Source of the DNA: Neoceratodus forsteri
Taxonomy: Eukaryota > Chordata > Ceratodontiformes > Ceratodontidae
Direction: 5' to 3'
Assembly: GCA_016271365.2 (NCBI GenBank)
Contig: CM028132.1
Span: forward strand, 1,189,891,001-1,189,955,000
DNA length: 64,000 nt
Position numbers and translations under genes: made by a program. The notes under the pieces were generated by a model. The model had not been told where the DNA came from. It saw nothing but the letters and a program-made list of their open reading frames with translations, and ran no database searches. Positions within the stretch are counted from its first letter, which is position 1; every line of letters starts with the position of its first letter. Positions 34,831 through 44,337 of this stretch are shown here, piece after piece.

Positions 34831-36074
34831 TAGAGCTAGTAATAAGCTGGAATACATAATAGTGCTCATAGTAGAGCTGATTTTACAAGTATCAGGAGAC
34901 AGCTTTCTCTTTGGGACTGGGAAAAAGACTTCAAAGGTATGTCTGCATAGGATATGTGGACCTTATTGCTAACTAGAGTAAAATATCTTATCAAGAAATA
35001 CATACCAATTGTTCAAAAATATAATAGTAACAGGAGGGAAAAACCTGCCTGGTTGAATGTTTCCATCAAAAGACTGACTAACAGGAAAAATAGAATGTTT
35101 TAAAAGTTTTAAAGAAACAATACACCTTTAAACTACAAGGTCTATAGAGAATGCGTCAAGGAAGTTAAAGTAAAAATCAGAAAAGCAAAAGTGCAGTTTG
35201 AAGTGACGCTAGCAAATAAGGTGAAAGATAGTAAAAAACCCTTTTACTCATACATTAATAGCATGAAGAAAGGACATAGTATGCTAGGCCCTTTTATGAA
35301 TGATATGGGTCAGACAGCTACCCCCATAGAGAGGGCTGATATTCAAGACAAATATTTTTGTTCAGTTTTCAATAGTGGTAATCCAGTGACACATACTGGC
35401 AAACATAGCTCAAGCCCTGGTCAAGTAATCATTAAGCCTGAAGATGTTTTTGATTGGCTCACAAAGTTAGACATCAGTAAATCTCCCAGTCCTGATGACT
35501 TGCATCCAAGAGTATTACAGGAAGTAGCGAGTGTAATGGCTTTACCACTCACCTGCGTTTCTAGGCCTCTCCTGATACAGGAAATGTACTCCGGGATTGG
35601 ACAATTGCCACAGTGGTTCCCATTCTGAAAAAAGGGCCCAAGTCAAAACCAGACAGCTTTAGACCCATGAGTTTAACCTCCCTGGTAGGAAAGGTTCTGG
35701 AAGGTTTAATTAAAGACTTAATTCTAGATTATCTAGAGATTCAAGGCCTGGGGGACCCTTCACAACATGGGTTTACAAAATCCAGGTCCTGTCAGACAAA
35801 TCTTTTGGCATTCTATGAGAATGTACGTAGAGAACTGGACAATGGAAATTCAGTTGATGTGGTCTATATGGATTTTGCTAAAGCTTTTGACAAACTGCCC
35901 CACATGGAATTATTGAACCTACTAGAGGAAATCAACCTGGATACTAACATTTGTAACTGGGTATCAGCATGGTTGCAGGGGAAAAAACAGAGTATCCATT
36001 AATGGGGAACTTTCTGACTGGGCACCAATTACCAGCGGGGTTCCCCAGGGCTCCGTCTTGGGACCAAGTCTCTT

Positions 36075-36161
<87 letters not shown>

Positions 36162-36504
36162 CTTCCCTTCAAACAAACAGCCCAAACATTTGGCTCTGTG
36201 AGTTTGCAGATGACTGCAGAGTGGGGCATTTGTAAACAACCAGGAAGAAGGGGCATCCCTGCAGAGTACTATTGATGAAATCTCTGAGTGGGCTGAGGCA
36301 AATAAATTAGTCTTGAATATTGCAAAATGTAAGGCTATACATTTGTGCAAATCAAATGGACTGGTCTCTTATAAACTTGCGAATACTGCACTCATAGGTA
36401 TGAAAGAAGAAAGAGATTTAGGAATCATAATAAGTGCTGACCATAAGTTTGGCCCCCATTGTAAGACTCAGGTAAAAAAAGCAAATCAAAATTTGAACTG
36501 TATC
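34831..36504 (+). pseudogene. CR1-type LINE, 5' part (split by nested insertions)
   Basis: Plus-strand translation gives, in order, the linker (KPAWLNVSIKRLTNRKN near 35045, then KPFYSYINSMKK at 35235), SPSPDDLHPRVLQE at 35485-35525, a frameshift near 35610, RPMSLTSLVGKVLEG at 35660-35705, motif A DVVYMDFAKAFDKLPH at 35855-35905, motif B SGVPQGSVLGP at 36040, and FADD (the catalytic box variant) at 36205. A simple repeat at 36079-36161 breaks the frame between motif B and FADD. The thumb reads KKANQNLNCIL and stops at 36504, where a TTAA-flanked element has inserted; the remainder is at 41944-42522. A diverged 22-bp direct repeat (34809-34830 and 42523-42544; ggtcataaYagcgYggaSga) may be its target duplication. 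Confidence 0.88.
36079..36161. repeat. Compound microsatellite (TA)n(CA)n(TA)n inside the LINE ORF
   Basis: TA units run 36079-36110, CA units 36111-36135 and TA units 36136-36161. It sits where the LINE RT has an Asn-Tyr-Ile-like segment (aactatata), so it probably expanded from that codon run. Confidence 0.95.
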
Positions 36505-36751
36505 TTAAAGGAAAACTGCACCTTCATATCTTCTAAATGTTATTTGTTTCCATGTCAACAAACAACTCTTTTCATGTAGCTGTTAAAGATGTATGCAGCT
36601 GCTTCAGTTAATTTTCACACTTCATGCTAGGCCCTGTCACTGTCCTGGGAGGGTCCATTTCATGGTTGTTGAAATCTCATTGCCCCTGAGAGCTGCATTA
36701 GCATATGAGAACATGATATCAGATTGACCATTTATATCATGTATCTCTATG

Positions 36752-36766
36752 CTAAAATAACAAATA
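36752..36766. repeat. 15-bp target duplication, left copy
   Basis: CTAAAATAACAAATA here is identical to 41533-41547 and directly flanks the Penelope-like element. It lies inside the TTAA MITE. Confidence 0.9.
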
Positions 36767-36826
36767 TCTAGCAGAAGGCAGAACTGCACAGAGGTATGGG
36801 TGCTCCAAGACCAAACCATCAGCAAG

Positions 36827-37864
36827 TCACAACGTAGGTCTGAGCACACCTGAGTTGAACAAAAAGGCTTTCCACACAAGGCTTTTTGAAAAAATATTTT
36901 TTGGTTTTACTGGTATATAAAACAAGCAGCAACAGCAGGCATAAAGTGCATTTTCCATGGACACAATAAAACCTCCTCACACACGTTTCACCTGATCACA
37001 GGCTTTGTCAAAGATAAATGCCACTCAGTGTTAAACAACTTAAAATACCACCCACCTTTAATCATGTGACTAATTACTTAGAAAACTTACATCGCATGTT
37101 GTATCTAATTTCCCCCTTATATGAAAAAATACCAGTGTTAACAAAATACAAGTTAAAAGACAATATAGAGTGCATACTTATGTCCAGAACCAGAATACTT
37201 TGTTCAAAAATGATATATATATATCTTCATAACAACTCAATTTTCATATATTTTATATTTCTAACTGGTTCACAGACAGAAAAATATGAACTCCACATTA
37301 AGCCAGGAATTTTGCTTCTCTAATCTTTTTCATATTAAGAGCCTTCATTTTCATATCACAGAAAACTCATGTCATATTTACAACTTCCAAAAGTTAATTA
37401 CAGGATTTAGCTAGTGAATTACACCCCAATGGCACCATCTCATTTTGGGGTTGTGGTGGTGGTGGGGGGAGAAGGTGGGGGAGAAAAAAGGAAAAGGAAA
37501 ACATATGAGCAACTTACATAAGTGGGGAAATTTTAACCAAAAAGGAGAAAGAAAAACATCTATCACTTCAAAATATTACATGATAATTTATCTTCCCCTC
37601 CTTTTCTATTATGTAAATCAGAGAAAAGGGCAAACAACTTTAATTCTTATTTTTCATCTTTGATCCACACACAGAAAATACCTGGGCACAAATATAATAA
37701 GGAAAATGGTCAAGAGGAGGTACCCCAAACTTTTCAAATTTATTTTCATATCTCTTTAGCTATCTCTTTCAGCATAATTAACCTCTTTATTCACCATTAT
37801 CTGTTTCTTTTGTCCAGAAACTGTTTCAATTCCACACGGTCATTAAGACCCATGCCTTCATATG
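36827..37864 (+). repeat. Penelope-like element, left inverted arm
   Basis: It runs from tcacaacgtaggtctgagc to acccatgccttcatatg and is the reverse complement of 40475-41532. On its minus strand (37012-36981) it carries tttgacaaagcctgtgatca ggtgaaacgtgtg in two parts, a degenerate hammerhead-like motif. Confidence 0.88.
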
Positions 37865-38292
37865 CCCCTGTAGTATATATCCAGTAATTTTCTCTCTGGC
37901 TCAGAAGATTTTTGATGTTTCCTCCCCTTTGGCCCAATGTCTTTTTCTATACCAATAAATTTCACTTCATGCCCCTCTTCATAATTTAAATCTTTCACAT
38001 GTTGTGCCCAAGCATTTTGTAAATTTCCATTTTTAATCGCATTCAAGTGTTCCCCCACTCTTTCCTTCCACTTTCTCTTAGTTTTTCCCACATAATATTT
38101 TCCACATGTGCAGAAGGAGAAATAGACCACATATCTAGTGTTACAGTTAATGAATCCCTTTATATTATACATTCTGTTATCATAAGGATTTCTAAACATC
38201 CCACATTCATATATATTAACACAAAATTTGCATCCCCCACATTTCCTACCCCCATTTGGCAAAGGTGGTAACCAACTATTGATCTTCAACAT
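37858..38292 (-). pseudogene. GIY-YIG endonuclease domain of the Penelope-like element
   Basis: The 144-codon minus-strand frame encodes a Cys-rich lead (GGRKCGGCKFC) and a GIY-YIG fold: YVVYFSFCTCGKYYVGKTKR supplies the two signature strands (YVVY for GIY, YYVG for YIG), followed by WKERVGEHLNAIKNG with the expected Arg and His. The frame ends at 37858 inside the left arm. In this family the nuclease nicks target DNA to prime reverse transcription. The key residues appear present, so this domain may be intact even though upstream RT frames have stops. Confidence 0.9.
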
Positions 38293-38482
38293 CTTTAACT
38301 GACGAAACCCAAATATCTTTAAGATTTTTCGTTCTCCTATATGCTATTCTTGGCTTAATCAATGCTGTGTCTTTAAGTCTATTATCCGCCCCAAGACATG
38401 CCAGTGTTGGTAGATAATATTTTTTACCTGGTTAGACCTAATGTTGTAAGTTGTTATAAAATTTATCCTGTTGTCTCTTTCC

Positions 38483-39719
38483 CTACCATCTTCCACTGTT
38501 TTCTCTTTTAAAAGACTTTCCCCTAGTTTTCAGTTCACATTCCACACTTGTCTTCTTTATAATGTCCATAGAATATCCTCTATCTCTCAGTCTACTTGCC
38601 TGTGTATTCAATTCATTTTTCTGATTCAATTCCTGACTACAATTTATCTTTATTCTATACATCTGACTCTTAGGGATATTTTTCTTAGTACGTCCAGGAT
38701 GGCAACTACTAGCCAGCAATAAGGTATTCTTATCCATCTTTTCTATATAGGGATGTAGTTAACTGAACCCCCCCCACCACCACCACCACCACTGTGATGC
38801 TAAGATCCCAAAAATAAATATTTTCTCTTTCTGCAGTATGGACAAATCTTAGATGGGAATTACTTTCATGAAGATATAAAATGAACTCAACCAGTTCACT
38901 ACCTAACCCTTTCCATATAAGAAACATATCATCAATAAATCTTACCCATAATGCAGTTTTCTCTATGAACTTATTTACATAAAGGTCCCATATAACACCT
39001 TCTTCCCAATAGCCAAGATATAAATTGGCATAATTGGGGGCAAAACTTGCCCCCATCGCTTTTCCTTTTATTTGTTGAAAACACTTCTCCCCATACATGA
39101 AACAATTCCCCTCTAATACCATCCTAGTTAATTGTACAAGGAAATCAGTATCTGGTTTTGCATCCATACCCCTAGAGTTTAAGAGATACCTTACTGCTTT
39201 AAGATCCCTATCATGGGGTATATTTGTATAAAGAGATTCAATATCTAGAGTTACTAGTATACTTTCTGGCTCCCAAACATGTGTCTCCAATATCCTTAAG
39301 ACATGTCCTGTGTCCTTAATAAAAGAGGGCAGAGTCTTAACCAAACCACCAATATGATCATCCACAAGTCTCGCCAGAGGTTCTGTCATTGATCCCACAC
39401 TAGAAGTAATAGGCCATTCAGGTGGATTAAGGAGAGATTTATGCACTTTAGGTAAAATATAAAATTATGAGGATAATGGATGTATCACTGTCATGTATTC
39501 CTTTTCCCTTTGATTTATGACCCCCTTCCTAAGTGCCCATAATAGAAAATCATCTATATCATGTTTAAAGGCAGTCATAGCTTCTCTTTTAGTCTGCCTA
39601 TAAACATTTTTATTGGATAATTGCCTAATTATCTCTTTTTCATAGTAAGCAATATCCTGTATCACCACACTCCCACCTTTGTCCGCAGGTTTTATTATAA
39701 TGTCTTTGTTATTTCTCAA
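38483..39719 (-). pseudogene. Penelope-like reverse transcriptase core
   Basis: The minus strand reads, from 39719, a fingers region with IIIKPADKGGSVVIQD, then an in-frame TAA at 39467-39465, then FYILPKVHKSLLNPP. Motif A is VTLDIESLYTNIPH, motif B GKAMGASFAPNYANLYLG and motif C WVRFIDDMFLIWKG. After a run of Val codons from (ACC)n at about 38776-38793, QLTTSLYRKDG follows and the thumb continues in the adjacent frame (38737-38483: LLLASSCHPGRTKKNIPKSQ). LYTNIPH is typical of the Neptune/Penelope group. The stops, a frameshift and the microsatellite make it a pseudogene, but a young one. Confidence 0.93.
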
Positions 39720-40477
39720 AGCTTATAGAGCTTCTTTTTCTCCAGATGTCAAATTATCATATTTAGGTACATATTCCTCCTTCCTGAGACTCTCTATATT
39801 CCATCCACACAGTCTTTGAAAAACTACAACAGCATGTGGTATTGGTGGACAAAAAGTGCTAGGTTTGGTTCTATTAAACCCCCTCCCTCTCTCCACCTCC
39901 CCCCTCCCTCACCCACACCCCCCTACCTCTGATGCTTCAGAGGTCCTCTCCCCCTCCTCATCCTGTTCCACAGAAAAATCCGATAGTGCAGAAAGCACCT
40001 CCTGGGTGTATGTAATGTTGCAATCTGGGTAGCTCAGGTCAGTATCATTAATCTCAGCAGTTCCTTCTACATCTTCAGGTCTCCAGAAATGGCAACGTAA
40101 ACTTAAGACCCTACATAGTCTACAGAGATCTATAGTGACATCAACAAAATCCAAATCAACAGTTGGTATGAATGATAGTCCCTTGTTTAACAAACTTAAC
40201 TCAAATTCATTAAATTCATAAGAGGACAGATTTGTTACATTCACTTCATTCATTTTGCTTTACTCTTCAACTATTTCACAATTTGACGCTCCTGATATCT
40301 TCTCTTTCGTATATGTATCTGTCCCCCATGTATCTCTATTCCTTCCACTCCTTCTCCTACATTTGTTTCCACATGGTATCTGCCTTTTCTTTTTATTTGT
40401 CTCCATTTTCTTTGCTCCAAAAAAGGCCCCTCCGAGACTTCTGAGTCACTATTATAGCTTGTTTCTGTTATATGCAT
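39720..40477 (-). pseudogene. Penelope-like element, N-terminal region
   Basis: At 40253-39909 the minus strand encodes VTNLSSYEFNEFELSLLNKG and LSFIPT, the conserved 'NLSxxxLxxxExxLLxKGLxFxPT' lead of Neptune-type proteins. A Gly/Arg/Pro-rich link follows (39905-39860) and then EEYVPKYDNLTSGEKEAL, ended by a TAA at about 39724. A less conserved segment lies at 40477-40271. Frames are interrupted in at least two places. Confidence 0.82.
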
Positions 40478-41113
40478 ATGAAGGCATGGGTCTTAATGAC
40501 CGTGTGGAACTGAAACCGTTTCTGGACAAAAGAAACAGATAATGGTGAATAAAGAGGTTAATTATGCTGAAAGAGATAGCTAAGAGATATGAAAGTAAAT
40601 CTGAAAAGTTTGGGGTACCTCCTCTTGACCATTTTCCTTATTATATTTGTGCCCAGGTATTTTCTGTGAGTGGATCAAAGATGAAAAATAAGAATTAAAG
40701 TTGTTTGCCCTTTTCTCTGATTTACATAATGGAAAAGGAGGGGAATATACATTTTCTTGTAACATTTTGAAGTGATAGATGTTTTTCTTTCTCCTTTTTG
40801 GTTAAAGTTTCCCCTTATGTAAGTTGCTCATATGTTTTCCTTTTCCTTTTTCTCCTCCCTCCCCCTCTCCCCCTCCCCCACCACCACCACAACCCCAAAA
40901 TGAGATGGTGCCACTGGGGTGTAATTCACTAGCTAAATCCTGTAATTAATTTTGGAAGTTGTAAATATGACATGAGTTTTCTGTGATATGAAGGCTCTTA
41001 ATATGAGAAAGATTAGAGAAGCAAAATTCCTGGCTTAATGTGGAGTTCATATTTTTCTGCCTGTGAACCAGTTAGAAATAAAAAATATGTGAAAATTGAG
41101 TTGTTATGAAGAA

Positions 41114-41148
<35 letters not shown>

Positions 41149-41532
41149 ATTTTGAACAAAGTATTCTGGTTCTGGACATAAGTATGCACTCTACATTGTC
41201 TTTTAACTTGTATTTTGTTAACACTGGTGTTTTTTCATATAAGGGGAAAAATTAGATACAACATGCGATGTAAGTTTTCTAAGTAATTAGTCACATGATT
41301 AAAGGTGGGTGGTATTTAAGTTGTTTAACACTGAGTGTCATTTATCTTTGACAAAGCCTGTGATCAAATGAAACGTACGTGAGGAGGTTTTATTGTGTCT
41401 GTGGAAAATGCACTTTATGCCTGCTGTTGCTGCTCGTTTTATATACCAGTAAAAAGAAAACATATTTTTTCAAAAAACCTTGTGTGGAAAGCCTTTTTGT
41501 TCAACTAAGGTGTGCTCAGACCTACGTTGTGA
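40475..41532 (-). repeat. Penelope-like element, right inverted arm
   Basis: Reverse complement of 36827-37864, from catatgaaggcatgggtctt to gacctacgttgtga. It holds the (TA)n run at about 41117-41146 and, on the plus strand at 41349-41381, a hammerhead-like motif (tttgacaaagcctgtgatca, then aatgaaacgtacgtg). Confidence 0.88.
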
Positions 41533-41547
41533 CTAAAATAACAAATA
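41533..41547. repeat. 15-bp target duplication, right copy
   Basis: CTAAAATAACAAATA, identical to 36752-36766. Confidence 0.9.
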
Positions 41548-41943
41548 CCGTGCAAAAACTCTCTGGAAACTTATAAACCAAATGGAGTTTATAGGGGAAA
41601 AACTGCATTACAACTCAGATAGCTTGTAAAACTCACAAGTAAATGTGGTATTTCACACCTTCTTGCAGCAGGTTCTTTTGAAACTACTTAAGCAGACAGA
41701 CATACTGGGGAGTTTAAAGGTTGATTATGCATCACATTCTCGTATGCTAATGCAGCTGTCAGGGACAATGAGATTTCAACAACCACAAAATGGACCCTCT
41801 TATGAGAGTGGCAGGGCCTAGTATGAAGTGTGAAATCTAACTGAAGCAGTTGCATACATCTTTAACAGCTACATGAAAAGAGTTGTCTGTTGACATGGAA
41901 GCAAATGACATTTAGAAGATATGAGGGTGCAGCTTTCCTTTAA

Positions 41944-42522
41944 GGCGTATTGCAAGCAGGGATGCAGAAGTATTGACCCCACTTTATGTAGCACTGATAA
42001 GACCACATTTGGAGTATAGTGTCCAGGTTTGGTCCCCACAAAACAGGGAATACATTAACAGATTGGAGGGGGTACAGAGAAGATTCACCAGATCTATACA
42101 TGGGTTAAAGAACAAACCATATGCTAATAGATTATCAACCCTCAACCTTTATTACAGGAGGTTTAGGGGGTATATGTGTCTGTTATATAGGATAATGGGA
42201 GACTTTAAGCTCCGAGCTAAGCTAGGAATCCTGCCTAGAACTGATTGGTGTAGCAGTAGAAAACACAATAAACAACTTATATGCTCAAAATGGAATCGTA
42301 ATTCATGGAAGTATTGGTTTAGCCAGAGGGTGGTGACTCCCTGGAATGAACTTCCAAAAATTGTAGTTGGTAGCCGCAGTATGAACAGTTTTAAGGATAA
42401 CTTGGATCAGCATTTTAGGGAGATAATGACTCTGTTTTAGACTTGGGTTAAAGGCAAGCTCCAAGGACATCAGTCTATTAGACTGAATAAATCTATGAAA
42501 CCTACGAAACCTGACAGTGTGT
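41944..42522 (+). pseudogene. CR1-type LINE, 3' part (continuation after nested insertions)
   Basis: The frame resumes exactly after TTAA with RRIASRDAEVLTPLYVALIR, then PHLEYSVQVWSP, GVQRRFTRSIHGLKNKPYA and, at the end, RVVTPWNELPKIVVGSRSMN and SFKDNLDQHF. These are the conserved thumb and C-terminal motifs of CR1/L2 ORF2. The 468-base stretch 41973-42440 is open, ending in TAG. The 3' UTR is short and ends in diverged gaaacctac repeats (42496-42512). Confidence 0.9.
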
Positions 42523-42639
42523 GGTCATAATAGCGTGGAGGAAAGCGTGCAACTAATGAAATCTCCTAAGTGCTCCTGCTCCTATAATTGCAATTATTCA
42601 AATTTGACAATCTGTACCAATCATGGGTGCCATATAATG

Positions 42640-44065
42640 ATTGACAAGTGATGCCAGACTCAGATCTGTCTGGAGTTTCACCATGTCTGTGCAAGTGCAC
42701 TTTATCCGCAGTCAAAAGGGTAGTGAGCTGGGATTCCTGGATGGTTTCCTATACCGCAGAGAGCATGTTACTGCTGATATGGCTTATTACAGATGTTTGC
42801 AGTATGACAAAGGGCACTGCGGTGCACGGTTACATTTGAAAGGAGATACAGTGTTGAAGCAATTGGGAGAGCATAACCATGTTCCTGACCCAGCTGAGGT
42901 GGCTGTGAAGGAAGCAGTGGCCAACATGAAGCAATGAGCTGAATCAACCTGTGAGAGCACTCATCAAATTGTGGCCTCTGGTGTGTCAGAATTATCGCCT
43001 TCTGTCTCCTCTCAACTTCTCTCAGTGTCTCTGTTAAAGCGTACAGTACACAGAAACAGAATGGATACTGCCCGCCCTCCACCAGAGCCAGAGGACACTG
43101 CAACACTCATGATACTGGAGGAATTTACTCTCACTGTGAAGCATAACAAATTTTTAATGTTTGACTCGGGTCCCAGCACTGATCGAGTTCTGATATTCTA
43201 AGCACACCAGAATGTGGAATATTTGAAAGCAAGTACACACTGGTTTGCAGACGGTACTTTTAAATGTTGCCCTACCATTTTTCATCAGCTGCATACCATT
43301 CATGTTGTAAAATACGGAACAGTTGTCCTGCTTTGTATATATTTTAATGGGCAATCACACAGCTGCAACATACTCTAAAGTTTTCATTGCACTAAAAAAC
43401 TTATGTGGTAACCTGCAACCATAAACTATTTTGATAGAGCTTGAATCTGTCGCCCTCAAATCTTTCAAGCAAGCTTTCCCAACTGCTACACTAAAAGAAT
43501 GCTTTTTCCATCTCTGCCAAGCCCTTTGGAGAAAGGTGCAAGATATTCCAGAGGTGTGTAGTCAATAGACGTCAGACCCAAACTAAGCTCTGCATATACA
43601 TTTATTTCTTTCATTCGCCTATGTTCCAGTGCCAGATGTACTCCCTGCTTTCGAAGAGTTAATGCAAACAGACTTTTTTCAAAGCAATGCAGAGTCCTTA
43701 AGCAATCTGCTTGATTATTTTGAGGATACATAGCTGGGCAGGCCTCTTGCCAGAGGTGGTAGAAGACACCCAATGTTCGAAATAGCACTGTGAAACTGCT
43801 ACGATGTGGTGTAGTATAACCTGCCTTGCACAATCAACTCTGTGGAAGCCTGGCATCATAAATGTAATCATTTCATTGGTGCTCACCACCCCTTCATCTG
43901 GCGTTTTATCAACTTTTTTAAATCCGAGCAACATTACAACAGAACTGTTATAGAACAACTTGTTGCAGGGAGTACGGTGCCAGACTGCAAAAAGAAATAC
44001 AAGGACACTGCAAAACGAATAGCAGGCATCGTTGCACAGTACACAGAATGCACCAAAAATTAATA
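42640..44065 (+). pseudogene. FLYWCH/MULE transposase relic
   Basis: At 42685-42935 the frame encodes a FLYWCH-type zinc finger: SQKGSELGFLDGFLYRREH, YYRCLQYDKGHCGARLHLKG and GEHNHVPDPAEV (C...C...H-x-H). A MULE catalytic region follows with stops and frameshifts: FLMFDSGPSTDRVLIF, HWFADGTFKCCPTIFHQLHT (the first Asp box, FADGTFK), FDRA near 43430, SFKQAFPTATLKECFFHLCQ, then DYFEDTWLGRPLARGGRRHP and WHHKCNHFIG. It spans most of the known domain order, so it is one decayed copy. A minus-strand open frame at 43486-43833 is only its shadow. I found no terminal repeats. Confidence 0.88.
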
Positions 44066-44337
44066 TCTTAGAGGCATTGCCTATAACTTACAGCTACAGG
44101 CTTAAATGTGCCTTCAACAGTGGATGACAACTCCACTTTTTGTGTTAAAGCCCCAGAAAACTCACCACTTAAATCCACTGTGTTTTGCGAATGTAGTTTT
44201 AAATTCTTCTACTTTGTTTTTGTTTTGTTAATAAAGATAATACAGTCTGGTTAATAAAATTACCTTGCAATGCAAGCAGATTTGCTTTGGAAATTTCATG
44301 CTTTCAGGTAATTGAGTAAGGTTAGCATTAGTATGAG

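Larger units (their letters stand above)
36767..41532 (-). mobile_element. Penelope-like (Neptune-type) retroelement with 1-kb inverted arms
   Basis: The 4766-bp element has inverted arms: 36827-37864 pairs with 40475-41532. Between them lies a minus-strand RT plus GIY-YIG gene. A further 60 bp (36767-36826) lies outside the left arm, and a 15-bp direct repeat flanks the whole. Terminal repeats in direct or inverted orientation plus a short extra end segment are typical of Penelope-like elements. The arms are nearly identical apart from a long (TA)n run in the right arm (about 41117-41146) that is short in the left (about 37212-37222). Confidence 0.9.
36509..41939. mobile_element. TTAA-targeting (piggyBac-like) MITE, about 650 bp, split by a Penelope element
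   Basis: The ends are AGGAAAACTGCACC and GGTGCAGCTTTCCT, each next to TTAA (36505-36508 and 41940-41943). The terminal inverted repeats run about 215 bp (36509-36725 against 41715-41939) with long perfect stretches such as gtagctgttaaagatgtatg. Removing the MITE and one TTAA restores the LINE reading CIL-RRIAS, so the target was TTAA in the LINE. Without the inner insertion (36767-41532) and one copy of its 15-bp duplication, the MITE is about 650 bp. TTAA duplication and A/T-poor ends point to the piggyBac superfamily, but the terminal motif differs from the usual CCC...GGG, so the superfamily is provisional. Confidence 0.85.

Noticed and set aside
36074..36350. Minus-strand open frames rich in Ile-Tyr and Val-Cys
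   Set aside because: They translate the (TA)n(CA)n(TA)n microsatellite and flanking antisense LINE.
43486..43833. 115-codon minus-strand open frame
   Set aside because: The plus strand of the same bases continues the MULE transposase (DYFEDTWLGRPLARGGRRHP), so the minus frame is a shadow.
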